A DNA stretch of 60,696 nt, taken from Paludibacteraceae bacterium. GTDB taxonomy: Bacteria > Bacteroidota > Bacteroidia > Bacteroidales > Paludibacteraceae. The notes under the pieces were generated by a model, which saw only the letters and a program-made list of their open reading frames with translations, searched no databases and was not told where the DNA came from. The stretch spans positions 1-60,696 of the forward strand of contig JAFYWK010000052.1 in assembly GCA_017558065.1 (NCBI GenBank). Direction: 5' to 3'. This document shows, piece by piece, positions 43,410 through 52,961 of this stretch (position 1 is its first letter; each line of letters starts with the position of its first letter). The position numbers and the translations under genes are program-made.

Positions 43410-45968
43410 ATGATACAAGAAGAACAATTTCAAAACAATCAAACGCAGACACCTTCTGCTACTCAGCAAGCACAACAAGTGGTTCAAACACTGCAACAAG
43501 TACCATTGTTGGAAGAAGAGAGTTCGGGAATAGATATTCTGGAATGGGTGTTCAAGATTATCAACCACTGGTACCTCTTTGTAATTGCTGCGATGATTGC
43601 TTTCTCTTTGGCTTATCTGAAGAACCGAAAAGTGATGGAGACCTATCTGACCACAGGTACGATGATTATTCAAGAGTCATCTAGTGGCGGCTATGGTAAC
43701 TCGGCGCTGATGCAAGGTTTTGGTATGGAGGCTGGGTATCGCAATGTGAACAACCAATTGATTATTTTGGGTAGTTACGATTTGATATCTCGTACCGTGG
43801 ACTCATTGCCATTCATGAAGGTGGAGTATATGACCAAAGGACGATTCAAGACACGTAATATCTATCGCAATACTCCTATTTTGGTAGAATACACGCGCCT
43901 TGATCCAACGGCATATAACTTCTTATATAAGTGCGTGGTACAAGAAGATGGTTCGTTGTTAATCACAATTGATGACAACGATGATTTTAATTTCTCTTAC
44001 ACGGCGCATTATGGTCAAGAGTTGAACACTGCGTTGTTTGATATTACCATCCTGCCAACGGAAATGATGATGCGTCCAGGTCAGCATATTTATTTCCGTT
44101 TCCGCAGTCGTGAGGGCCTTACGAATGAGTTTTCCAGTCGCTTGCAATTGAACTTTATCACAGAGCGCAGTACGATTTTGGGTATTCAGTTGGTGGGTGT
44201 AACGCCAGAACGTGATAGAGATTTTATTGATAAACTGTCGGATATCTATTTGTTGCATAGTGTAGAACGCAAGAATATGGTGGCGGATAAGACGATTGAG
44301 TTTATCAATCAACAGTTGGGTGTTCTGCAGGTGAGTTTGAGTCAGAGCGAGAGTGCCATGACTGATTTCCGTCAGGAGAATAAGTTTGTGGATGTCTCTT
44401 CATATGCTGGAGGATTGATGGCTAAAGTAAATCAATACGACCAACAGAAAATGGCATTACGTTTGAAGGAGACATATCTCAATTATCTGACTAACTATTT
44501 GGAGCAGAAAATTGAGCAAGGTACGGTGGTTGCGCCTGTATCTGTGGGAGTCAATGAACCTATGTTGATGACCTTGGTACAACAATTAAACGACTTGCAT
44601 ATCCAGCGAGGTGAACTCAGTGAACGCAATGTATATTATGCTAAATATACAAATGATATCAATAATGTGAAGACTGCGATTGCGGAGTTAGTGCAATCCA
44701 TGAAGGCATCGCTTGAAATAGAAAAGCAAGACTTGTCGGCGCGTCTGAGAGAGGTGGAGTATGAGATTCAAAATCTGCCAGAAAAAGAGTTGCAGATGGT
44801 GGCAATAGAGCGTAACTATCGCATTGACGATAATTATTATACCTTCTTCTTGCAAAAACGTGCTGAAGCTGAGATTCAAAAAGCTCGTAATACTCCAGAT
44901 AGTGAGATTATGGATAGGGCGCGTACAACACGCTCTATGAATAGCAAGGAAAAACGCAAAAACATGGTTGCATATATGGCAATCGGATTGGTTATACCAT
45001 TGCTGATACTAATCTTGTCAGAGTTATTGAATAATAAAGTACGTAACCCGAAAGAGGCCGAGAAATTGGGCGACTTCAAGGTGATTGGTACCTTGCGACG
45101 CGTGAAATCGCAAAACCCGTTGCACGCGCAAAAGCACCCTCGTTCGGGATATGCGGAGATGTTGCGTAGTATTCGTCTGCGAATTGAATTTATCGTTCAA
45201 CGAAAGACGAATATCGCCATTGCCATCACATCTAGCCAGTCTGGTGATGGTAAGACATTCATTAGTACGAATATGGCGGCGCAATATGCGATGACAGGAC
45301 ACCCAACCGTATTGTTGGATATGGATATTCGTAAGCCTAACGTGCATGATAAATTAGGTGTGGAGGCACGCGTGGGCGTTACGAACTATCTGATTGGAGA
45401 TTGCGAACTGGAAGATATCATTATCCACCATGAGGCATTAGGGTTTGATGTTATACCCGCAGGAACCATTCCTCCTAACCCAGGTGAGTTGGTTCGTAGC
45501 GATAAGTTGACAAACTTGTTACTGACATTGCGTCAGCGCTACGAGTTTATCATAGTGGACTCTTCACCTGTCGGATTGGTGCCTGATGCTTTGGCATTGA
45601 TTGAGCAGACGGATATTACATTGTTCGTAATTCGTTGTATGGAAACGAACAAGAAGTTCGCAGAACAAACCTTGCAGGCATTATCGCTCAACCATAAGGA
45701 TAAGATTAATCTTGTATTGTCTGATGTGCAAGTGGATCGTACGAATGGCGGTTATGGTTACGGATATGGCTATGGATATGGTTATGGCGGCTATGGATAT
45801 GGACATGGCTACGGTTATGGTTACGGTTATGGCTATGGTAAAAAGAAATCAGGAGGAAAATATGGCAGCTATGGTAAATATGGTAAGTATGCTCAATATT
45901 ATTACTCCAAGTTCTCCAAGAAAAAGGAACAAGATAATCATTATTATATAGATGATAGTGACGAGTAA
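43410..45968 (+). CDS. Wzc-like chain-length determinant and bacterial tyrosine kinase
   Basis: 852 residues. N-terminal Wzz domain between two membrane helices (about 54-70 and 513-535), with long coiled coils in the periplasmic part. The cytoplasmic BY-kinase has Walker A SSQSGDGKT (about 607-615), Walker A' VLLDMDIRKP (about 634-643), and a Walker B-like FIIVDSSPVGLVPDA. The last ~75 residues hold an extreme run of Gly-Tyr pairs (from about 779) and then more tyrosines (YAQYYYSK, NHYYID). Wzc tails are tyrosine-rich and autophosphorylated, controlling polymer export, but this many Gly-Tyr repeats is unusual. It is the last gene of the export set. Confidence 0.9.
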   Translation: MIQEEQFQNNQTQTPSATQQAQQVVQTLQQVPLLEEESSGIDILEWVFKIINHWYLFVIAAMIAFSLAYLKNRKVMETYLTTGTMIIQESSSGGYGNSALMQGFGMEAGYRNVNNQLIILGSYDLISRTVDSLPFMKVEYMTKGRFKTRNIYRNTPILVEYTRLDPTAYNFLYKCVVQEDGSLLITIDDNDDFNFSYTAHYGQELNTALFDITILPTEMMMRPGQHIYFRFRSREGLTNEFSSRLQLNFITERSTILGIQLVGVTPERDRDFIDKLSDIYLLHSVERKNMVADKTIEFINQQLGVLQVSLSQSESAMTDFRQENKFVDVSSYAGGLMAKVNQYDQQKMALRLKETYLNYLTNYLEQKIEQGTVVAPVSVGVNEPMLMTLVQQLNDLHIQRGELSERNVYYAKYTNDINNVKTAIAELVQSMKASLEIEKQDLSARLREVEYEIQNLPEKELQMVAIERNYRIDDNYYTFFLQKRAEAEIQKARNTPDSEIMDRARTTRSMNSKEKRKNMVAYMAIGLVIPLLILILSELLNNKVRNPKEAEKLGDFKVIGTLRRVKSQNPLHAQKHPRSGYAEMLRSIRLRIEFIVQRKTNIAIAITSSQSGDGKTFISTNMAAQYAMTGHPTVLLDMDIRKPNVHDKLGVEARVGVTNYLIGDCELEDIIIHHEALGFDVIPAGTIPPNPGELVRSDKLTNLLLTLRQRYEFIIVDSSPVGLVPDALALIEQTDITLFVIRCMETNKKFAEQTLQALSLNHKDKINLVLSDVQVDRTNGGYGYGYGYGYGYGGYGYGHGYGYGYGYGYGKKKSGGKYGSYGKYGKYAQYYYSKFSKKKEQDNHYYIDDSDE
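45747..45842 (+). repeat. Hexamer (ggntay) repeat coding the Gly-Tyr tail of the Wzc-like kinase
   Basis: About 16 in-frame hexamers of the type ggttat/ggatat/ggctac lie in tandem. The tract can gain or lose units without a frameshift and could change the number of phosphorylatable tyrosines. Confidence 0.8.
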
Positions 45969-45993
45969 AATAGTATTAATTAAGGTATAAAAG

Positions 45994-48900
45994 ATGAAAA
46001 AATTGATTAGAATTTTATGCATAATAATGTGCATGTGTAGCATTAGTATGCAAGAGATGGTCGCAAAAAATACTGCTTCTACTGCTGTTTATGCGACAAG
46101 TAATCAGGTAGATAACTATGGTTTTTTGAATGCTCCTGATGGCTCGACATGGACATACACTGCTTCGTTTGAAAAGAAGTATGGGGGTTATACGATGGTA
46201 ACCTTGACTATCTACAATGACAGCAAGGAGCATGTGGGCACTATTGTGGATTCGTTGAAGTTGGATTCTACGATGATTGCCATCAACCAAGCTGAGATCA
46301 ACCCATTGGTAACCAAACAGTTTTTTAACAACGATAGCAAGTATGAATTGATGCTCTTCCTGCACGCTCAGACCAAGAATTATGAGGGCAAGTTTTTCAA
46401 CCACGTATTCTCTATCGCCGATGGAGAGACCGTGACAGAGCCAGTGGCAACTGTAGAAGGTCGCCAGATTTATGCGCAGAATACATCAGAGTTCAACGAG
46501 AATTATGTGATGATTTTTGCTCGCGATAGTGCCTCTACAAGCAAGAATTATACATTGTGCTACGATATTCGTCGCAAAGCTGCGTATGGCGATAAAGATG
46601 GCATTCGTCACACTTTCCGTGTGCCATATGCCAATGTGGCTGCTCTGACTGACTTGCAACCTATCTTTATGGTGCAGTCTGGCTATGACCAATTCTATGT
46701 GTTGCAACAATATGAGAAACCATATTTTGATCCTAATACTCCACTTGATCAAGATCCTGTGGTAAACCCAGATAACAATTTGGTAATTACTTTTATCAAC
46801 AAGATTTTCAAGACTGTTCATACCACTAAAATTCCTATCACGCAAGACGAGAATCAAAAATTGCTCTATACCTTCCCTATGCTTGGTGGATTAGAAGGAG
46901 CAAAAGATATCCTTCTCAATTACGATGGCACCAAACCAGCGTATGTCATTACTAAGGAGAAATACAATCTAGAGTCTGATGGTTCAATCACATCTTTCTA
47001 CAAGTATGATGTGGATGGCAATGAGTTGAATACCATTGCTGAGAACACTTTGGGTCGTATCAAGATGAGCCCCGTGGTAGGTCAAGAAGAGCAATGGATG
47101 TTTATGAAGGAGGAGTACGATGGCGAGTTCTTCTTTGTGGATCTTCCATCTTGCGAACCTCGTGCGGAAATTTCTATATACTTGGAAGATGGACGCACCA
47201 TTTCATCACAAATCGACCGTTATCCTAAGGGCGATAGTTACGAGTATGCAGTAGCGCTCTTGCAAGGTAACAATGAGGAGGATGGTACTATCAGCCAAGA
47301 TATAGCATGGCTGAATGCAGATGGTAGTTTCAACCGTTATGAGAATATCAATCTAGGCAAATATATTGAGGCAGCGCAAGTGAATATCACAGCCGACGCA
47401 CTCAATCCATGGGTTATACACACTGATGATGCGCGCGAATATATGGTATTGGTTAAACGTTACAACCCAAAGAATACGAGCGATAAGGAGACAGCATTCT
47501 TAGTTTGCAATACCAAGGGTGAGATTCTTTTGGATTACGGAAAAGATGAGGAAAAAGGCGAGTTGAATATGGTATATCTGATGGATAAGGGCTCCAATCC
47601 AAGCATCTTATGCGTATATCAAAAGAATGGCGCATTGACTATGCATTATACTCCATTGCCCTTGAATAAGGCAACATTGCAAGGTGCTGGTACCGCACAA
47701 GATCCTTATCTGCTGACCTGCTCGAATGACTTCAAACTGATAGACAACCATCCATCCGCATATTATGAGGTGGCAAATGATATTGATTTCTTGTCTATTC
47801 CATTTGATGGTCCAAAACGCGCATTTACTGGTAAGTTAGATGGTAATGACTATACTTTGAATAATCTCTGCCTTATGGGTGGAGGTTTGCTGAGAGAGGT
47901 GAAAGACTCTGCTAAGATTACTAATATCAAGTTTGAGAGCCCAATCTTGCTTCTCTCGGATAAGCATATAGAGATGGCAGCAGGTGTGTTGGCTAATAGC
48001 ATGCAAGGTGGTGTAGATTCTGCAGGTGTGGCATCGTATGCATTGCTGAGCAATGTGCATGTGGCAAGCCCTGTGATTAAGGCTATCGGCTATAAGGAGA
48101 TTATCGGTGGTATCGTAGGTTATGTGGCGTTGAATACAGATGTGAATACCTGTACTGTGACCGAAGCAGACATTATGGCTCCTGATGCACAAGTAGGTGG
48201 TGTAATTGGTAAGTCACAAACCTATAGCCAAATCCATGCATGTCTCTTTACTGGTAGGGCAGAAGGTAAAGTTGTAGGTGGTATTACTAGCGAAGTAAGC
48301 GGTGGGGAACCAGTATATGATTGCCGTGTAGATGCCGATTTATATAGTACCAATACTATCGGTGGTATTGTGGGATATAGCGGTCGCTCTAAGATATACA
48401 ATAACATAGTAAGCGGTACCCTCAATTTGACCGATACTGTTAAAGTTGGTAAGGTCGGTGGTATCATTGGTCACGTGGACACTGATGCTACAGGTGCTGC
48501 TACTGATATGTTGGCAGAAAACTGCTTGGTGGCATTGAGCGCAATCAATGTACCAGAGGGCAAGGATGTGATTGCTCACCGTGTGATAGGTTTCTCTAGT
48601 GGCGATGATTATGAATATGACTGGGATAATGTGGATTGGAGTAAACCACAGTCAGAGTGGCCCCGCGCATATTTCGCACCAGAGAAGAACTTCAAGAATA
48701 ACTATGTGGTATCTGACTTGGCTGCGTTGGATGCTAATGTCCAACTGACCGATACTACAACCGAGGGTGCTACATTGGCATGGAGCGAAGTGACAACAGA
48801 GTGGCTTGGCGAACATGGTTATAAGTTGGGTAATAATGTAGATGCTCCTTGGGTATTGAGTGAAAACACTTTGACCTTGTGGTTTGAAGGCGAGCAAGTA

Positions 48901-49035
48901 GGAACAGGCATAGAGGATGTCTGGGCTGAAGATGCCAACGGCACTCAATCTACTACGCGCAAGATGATTATTAATAGTCAAGTAATTATTATGCGCAATG
49001 GCAAGATGTATAATCTGATGGGATGTAGTTTATAA
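45994..49035 (+). CDS. Large secreted protein with GLUG-like repeats and T9SS-type tail
   Basis: 1013 residues. Signal peptide of about 25 residues (MKKLIRILCIIMCMCSISMQ, cut before KNTAS). Residues 30-560 look beta-rich and are not recognised. Between about 610 and 840 repeated GGIVGYV, GGVIGKS, GGIVGYSG, GGIIGHV elements resemble GLUG-type beta-helix repeats of surface proteins. The end, RKMIINSQVIIMRNGKMYNL, matches the tails of two other secreted proteins in the window. It lies 25 bases after the Wzc-like gene, so it may be co-transcribed and surface-exposed with the polysaccharide. Function unknown. Confidence 0.75.
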   Translation: MKKLIRILCIIMCMCSISMQEMVAKNTASTAVYATSNQVDNYGFLNAPDGSTWTYTASFEKKYGGYTMVTLTIYNDSKEHVGTIVDSLKLDSTMIAINQAEINPLVTKQFFNNDSKYELMLFLHAQTKNYEGKFFNHVFSIADGETVTEPVATVEGRQIYAQNTSEFNENYVMIFARDSASTSKNYTLCYDIRRKAAYGDKDGIRHTFRVPYANVAALTDLQPIFMVQSGYDQFYVLQQYEKPYFDPNTPLDQDPVVNPDNNLVITFINKIFKTVHTTKIPITQDENQKLLYTFPMLGGLEGAKDILLNYDGTKPAYVITKEKYNLESDGSITSFYKYDVDGNELNTIAENTLGRIKMSPVVGQEEQWMFMKEEYDGEFFFVDLPSCEPRAEISIYLEDGRTISSQIDRYPKGDSYEYAVALLQGNNEEDGTISQDIAWLNADGSFNRYENINLGKYIEAAQVNITADALNPWVIHTDDAREYMVLVKRYNPKNTSDKETAFLVCNTKGEILLDYGKDEEKGELNMVYLMDKGSNPSILCVYQKNGALTMHYTPLPLNKATLQGAGTAQDPYLLTCSNDFKLIDNHPSAYYEVANDIDFLSIPFDGPKRAFTGKLDGNDYTLNNLCLMGGGLLREVKDSAKITNIKFESPILLLSDKHIEMAAGVLANSMQGGVDSAGVASYALLSNVHVASPVIKAIGYKEIIGGIVGYVALNTDVNTCTVTEADIMAPDAQVGGVIGKSQTYSQIHACLFTGRAEGKVVGGITSEVSGGEPVYDCRVDADLYSTNTIGGIVGYSGRSKIYNNIVSGTLNLTDTVKVGKVGGIIGHVDTDATGAATDMLAENCLVALSAINVPEGKDVIAHRVIGFSSGDDYEYDWDNVDWSKPQSEWPRAYFAPEKNFKNNYVVSDLAALDANVQLTDTTTEGATLAWSEVTTEWLGEHGYKLGNNVDAPWVLSENTLTLWFEGEQVGTGIEDVWAEDANGTQSTTRKMIINSQVIIMRNGKMYNLMGCSL

Positions 49036-49048
49036 ACGATACATGAGA

Positions 49049-49088
49049 AAAGAAAAAGAGTTCAGAAATTTCTGAACTCTTTTTCTTT
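49049..49088. terminator. Bidirectional terminator between converging genes
   Basis: A perfect palindrome with 20-base arms (49049-49068 with 49069-49088), A-rich on one side and T-rich on the other, serves both the secreted-protein gene (plus) and tex (minus). Confidence 0.9.
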
Positions 49089-49094
49089 ATATTG

Positions 49095-51212
49095 TTATGG
49101 TTTTAAGGAGAGTTGTATTCTCCCACGCGCACGATCTATATCTATCACGCGTACGCGCACGTGCTGATGGAGTGAAACCACCTCATTCGGATTGCTAATA
49201 CGGCGAGAGCTTATCTCTGAGATATGAATCAATCCATCTTTGTGTACACCGACATCGCAGAAAGCACCAAAATTAGCGATGTTCGTGATGATGCCAGGCA
49301 AGACCATACCCACCTGCAAATCATCAATTGTATGCACCGATTCATCAAAGTGAAACTCCTCCAACTGCGTACGTGGATCGCGGCTGGGTTTCTCTAACTC
49401 GTGGAGAATATCTGTTAGGGTAGGGATACCTACCTCGCTGGTAACGTACTGCTTGAGATTAATCTGACTGCGCAATTCTGCGCGTTGTATCAAGTCGCTC
49501 ACGGTGCAGCGCAAGTCTTTGGCCATACGCTCCACGATAGCATAACTCTCTGGATGGACGGCGGAGTTGTCGAGCGGGTTGTCAGAATTAGTGACGCGTA
49601 GGAATCCAGCCGCCTGTTCGTAGGTCTTGGCGCCCATTTTGGGTACTTTCAAGAGTGCCTTTCGGTTAAGGAATGGACCGTTTTCCTGACGATATGTGAC
49701 AATGTTCTGTGCTAATGCAGGACCTAATCCTGAGATATAAGTCAAGATATGCTTGCTGGCGGTATTGACATCTACGCCCACACAGTTTACAACGCTCTCC
49801 ACTGTCTGTTGCAGACTCTCGCTAAGGCGTGTTTGATTGACGTCGTGCTGATATTGCCCTACGCCAATTGACTTTGGGTCAATCTTTACTAATTCAGCCA
49901 AAGGATCCATTAGGCGTCTGCCAATTGAAACAGCACCTCGTACTGTAACGTCCTCATTGGGAAACTCCTCGCGTGCCGTCTTGCTAGCAGAATAGACCGA
50001 TGCGCCGCTTTCGCTAACGACAAAAACTTGAGGGGATGGGCGATTGGCTATAGTCGATTGCTTCTCTAGTGCAAAACGCACCATCTGCTCTGTTTCGCGT
50101 GAGGCGGTGCCGTTGCCAATGGCAATAGCATCAATCTGGTATTGATGAATGAGGTGTTGAAGCGTGTCAGTGGCTTGTTTGGTATTAAGAAAGACAATCG
50201 TGTGATGCAGCAAATCGCCTTGTGCAGAGAGTACCACTACCTTGCAACCTGTGCGGAAGCCCGGATCAAGCGCCAGTACGCGCTTCTGTCCGAGGGGCGA
50301 CTCCAACAATAGTTGGCGTAGGTTGGCTGCAAAGACACGAATCGCTTCGGCATCGGCTTTCTCCTTGCTGCTGGCAGCAAACTCCGTTTCGATAGCGGGC
50401 TTGAGCAAGCGCTTGTAACTATCCTCCATCGCCAGTTCTACCTGATAGGATGCGTCGCTATTACTGCGCAAAAAGAGATGGGCGAGCTTGTCGAGTGCTT
50501 TCTCCCTGTCAGGGGAAATGTCCACACGGATAAATCCCTCATTTTCGGCACGTCGGATGGCCAGCAGGCGGTGTGATGAGATACGGCGGAGCGGTTCGCT
50601 AATGGCAAAATAGTCTTTGTACTTTTGCGCTTCAGCTTCAGACTCTTTGCCTTTGATTACTTTAGTGGTGATGATAGCCGAATAACTGAACTCGCGGCGA
50701 ATGCTTTGTCGAGCACGTTCGTCTTGGTTGATCCACTCGGCTATAATATCGCGAGCACCTTGTAATGCTTCGTCTCGCTCTTTGCCTAATAGCCTGATTG
50801 CCTCATCGCCTTCTCGCCTTTGTGCAAAAAGGGCTTTTGCCAATGGTTCATATCCTTGCTCGCGAGCCAAATCCGCGCGCGTCTTGCGGTGGGGCTTGTA
50901 GGGTAGATAAATATCCTCCAGTTCGGTGGATTCCCAACATTGTTCAATGCGAAGGCGCAGTTCTTCGGTCAGTTTGCCTTGTTCCTCAATCGTCTTGAGT
51001 ATCGTGACTTTGCGTTCGTCCAGCTCTAAGAAACGATGATACTCATCGGCAATCTGGCTAATCTGCACTTCATCCAAACTGCCTGTTCGCTCCTTGCGAT
51101 AGCGGGCAATAAAGGGAATAGTCGCATGCTCATTAAGCAAGGCAATAGTGGCTGCCACTTGCGTAGCAGCCACTCCTATGCGCGACGAAATGATTGTCGA
51201 AAAATCAGTCAT
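49095..51212 (-). CDS. tex: Tex family transcription accessory protein
   Basis: 705 residues, with the family's order: helical Tex N-domain (about 1-190; IPFIARYRKERTG), YqgF-like RNase H fold (about 315-445; RVLALDPGFRTGCKVV), tandem HhH (about 490-560; SGLGPALAQNIVTYR, KVPKMGAKTYEQAAGFLRV) and a C-terminal S1 RNA-binding domain (about 632-703; GIITNIANFGAFCDVGVHK). It binds RNA and affects transcription or RNA turnover. ATG 51212 (MTDFST) is chosen; the longer frame overlaps the end of the OMP gene and is not family-like. It is the last gene of the minus-strand run. Confidence 0.95.
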   Translation of the reverse strand: MTDFSTIISSRIGVAATQVAATIALLNEHATIPFIARYRKERTGSLDEVQISQIADEYHRFLELDERKVTILKTIEEQGKLTEELRLRIEQCWESTELEDIYLPYKPHRKTRADLAREQGYEPLAKALFAQRREGDEAIRLLGKERDEALQGARDIIAEWINQDERARQSIRREFSYSAIITTKVIKGKESEAEAQKYKDYFAISEPLRRISSHRLLAIRRAENEGFIRVDISPDREKALDKLAHLFLRSNSDASYQVELAMEDSYKRLLKPAIETEFAASSKEKADAEAIRVFAANLRQLLLESPLGQKRVLALDPGFRTGCKVVVLSAQGDLLHHTIVFLNTKQATDTLQHLIHQYQIDAIAIGNGTASRETEQMVRFALEKQSTIANRPSPQVFVVSESGASVYSASKTAREEFPNEDVTVRGAVSIGRRLMDPLAELVKIDPKSIGVGQYQHDVNQTRLSESLQQTVESVVNCVGVDVNTASKHILTYISGLGPALAQNIVTYRQENGPFLNRKALLKVPKMGAKTYEQAAGFLRVTNSDNPLDNSAVHPESYAIVERMAKDLRCTVSDLIQRAELRSQINLKQYVTSEVGIPTLTDILHELEKPSRDPRTQLEEFHFDESVHTIDDLQVGMVLPGIITNIANFGAFCDVGVHKDGLIHISEISSRRISNPNEVVSLHQHVRVRVIDIDRARGRIQLSLKP

Positions 51213-51217
51213 CCGAA

Positions 51218-51709
51218 TTAGAACAAATAGCGAACGCCGAGGGTGATACCGTCGTAAAGACCGCCTAAATTGAACCCAATACCATTGTTGCCAGCGACTC
51301 CAATTGTTGGACGCCAATCAAGTGAGAGTTGCAATGGGAACCAAAATTGGTATTCAACCCCTACGTGTCCTGCTACACCCGCGTACCAAGTGTTAGCTAT
51401 GTTGGCATTCAAAAGACCATACATACCACCAGAACCGCCTACACCGAGGTACCAGTTCCATTGTCCTTCGTAATCCCAAGGTATTGCAGTACCAAATGGG
51501 TTGATCCAGTCGTAAGTTACTTTTGCTCCAATACCTGCAAATTGTGGTATGTTTACAGAAACATCCAACATATTAGCTTCGCTAAATGCATGTTGATAGG
51601 ATACATCTGCACCCCAACCCAAATTCAAACCAATCGCACGTGGTTGAGCCACTGCTGAACCTACGCATACCACTGCTAAAATAGCAGCCAAAATCAAACT
51701 TTTCTTCAT
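51218..51709 (-). CDS. Small outer-membrane beta-barrel protein
   Basis: 163 residues with a signal peptide (MKKSLILAAILAVVCVGSAVA). The mature part is rich in alternating hydrophobic, glycine and aromatic residues (WNWYLGVGGSGGMYGL, WYAGVAGHVGVEYQFWF) and ends LGVRYLF. The terminal phenylalanine is the usual signature of barrel proteins inserted by BamA. About eight strands fit the length. It follows the aminotransferase gene by 27 bases. Role unknown. Confidence 0.8.
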   Translation of the reverse strand: MKKSLILAAILAVVCVGSAVAQPRAIGLNLGWGADVSYQHAFSEANMLDVSVNIPQFAGIGAKVTYDWINPFGTAIPWDYEGQWNWYLGVGGSGGMYGLLNANIANTWYAGVAGHVGVEYQFWFPLQLSLDWRPTIGVAGNNGIGFNLGGLYDGITLGVRYLF

Positions 51710-51736
51710 AATACTTAAGTTGTTAATAGTTAATAT

Positions 51737-52942
51737 TTATTTTAGTTTTGCCAATGCTTCCTTCATACGACGCATGGCCTCTGTGATGAGGTCTTCGCTG
51801 GTGGCGTATGAGAAACGTATGCAGTTGTCTTCGCCAAACGCACTACCCGATACGCATGCTACATGTGCCTCTTGTAGCAGATATGTCACCAGCTCATCGG
51901 CATTGTGTATCGTCTGACCATTGTATTGCTTGCCAAAGAACGCAGAGACATCTGGGAAGAGGTAGAACGCACCTTGTGGCTCCAATACCTTCATACCAAG
52001 TATTTCTCGTGCCAATCCAAGAATCAAGTTGCGGCGGCGCTCAAATGCTTGGCGCATCTCCTCTACGCAGGTTTGGTCGCCTGAATAAGCTGCTTCGGCT
52101 GCTTTTTGCGCAATAGTAGTGGCGCAACTGATGGTCTGACCTTGCAGGCGTTTTACTGCAGTGATGAGTTCCTTATCATGACTTGCCAACCAGCCGATAC
52201 GGTATCCTGTCATGGCGTATGCCTTGCTCACTCCGTTGATGACGATAAGGCGGTCTTCCAACTCTGGGAACTGCGCCAATGTCTCGTGCTTGCCCGTGTA
52301 AAGAATATGTTGGTAAATCTCGTCCGCCAATACATTCACTTGTGGGTAACGTTTCAGCACTTCAACCAATGCTTTCAGATTTTCGAGCGTATATACCGAA
52401 CCTGTTGGGTTATTAGGCGAGCAGAGCATCAGCAGCTTGGTGTTAGGGGTGATAGCGGCCTCCAGTTGCTCAGCGGTGATGCAGAAATTATTCTCCATTG
52501 TAGTGCGCACCAATACGCTTTCACCTTGCGCAATCTTAACCATTTCCACATAACTTACCCAGCATGGCGTAGGCATAATCACCTCATCGCCAGGACCAAT
52601 CAATGCTTCGATAGCGTTGCAGATGGCTTGTTTTGCACCTACTGAAACAACAATCTCATTGGCATTGTATGGTTTGACAGGATAGTCCTGAATATCCTTG
52701 TTCAATGTGTCGGCAATAGCTTGGCGCAGGGCAGGGAAACCTGGTGTTGGACCATAATGTGAAATGTCGTTATTGATGGCATCAATGGCAGCTTGCTTTA
52801 CATGTGCGGGGGCAGGGAAATCGGGTTCTCCCAATGATAGACCAATCACATCTACTCCTTCGGCACGGAGTTGTTGGCATAGCGCTGCCACCTGCAGGGT
52901 GGCTGACTCTTCGAGCGCTGCAATTCGTTTTGAAATGTTCAT
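51737..52942 (-). CDS. aspC: Class I/II PLP-dependent aminotransferase (aspartate type)
   Basis: 401 residues of fold type I. It begins like family Ib aspartate aminotransferases (IAALEESATLQVAALCQQLR, GLSLGEPDFPAP). SPNNPTGSVY, ADEIYQHILY and the PLP-lysine segment VSKAYAMTGYRIGW (Lys near 240) are visible, and the substrate-carboxylate Arg is in DNCIRFSYA. The substrate is probably aspartate or a related amino acid; related prephenate/aromatic activities cannot be excluded. It lies in the trmH-to-tex run, 19 bases after a secreted-protein gene. Confidence 0.9.
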   Translation of the reverse strand: MNISKRIAALEESATLQVAALCQQLRAEGVDVIGLSLGEPDFPAPAHVKQAAIDAINNDISHYGPTPGFPALRQAIADTLNKDIQDYPVKPYNANEIVVSVGAKQAICNAIEALIGPGDEVIMPTPCWVSYVEMVKIAQGESVLVRTTMENNFCITAEQLEAAITPNTKLLMLCSPNNPTGSVYTLENLKALVEVLKRYPQVNVLADEIYQHILYTGKHETLAQFPELEDRLIVINGVSKAYAMTGYRIGWLASHDKELITAVKRLQGQTISCATTIAQKAAEAAYSGDQTCVEEMRQAFERRRNLILGLAREILGMKVLEPQGAFYLFPDVSAFFGKQYNGQTIHNADELVTYLLQEAHVACVSGSAFGEDNCIRFSYATSEDLITEAMRRMKEALAKLK

Positions 52943-52961
52943 TTTTTTTATAGTATATTGT

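Noticed and set aside
45712-45951. Methionine-rich 79-codon frame over the Wzc tail
   Set aside because: It is the out-of-frame reading of the Gly-Tyr hexamers.
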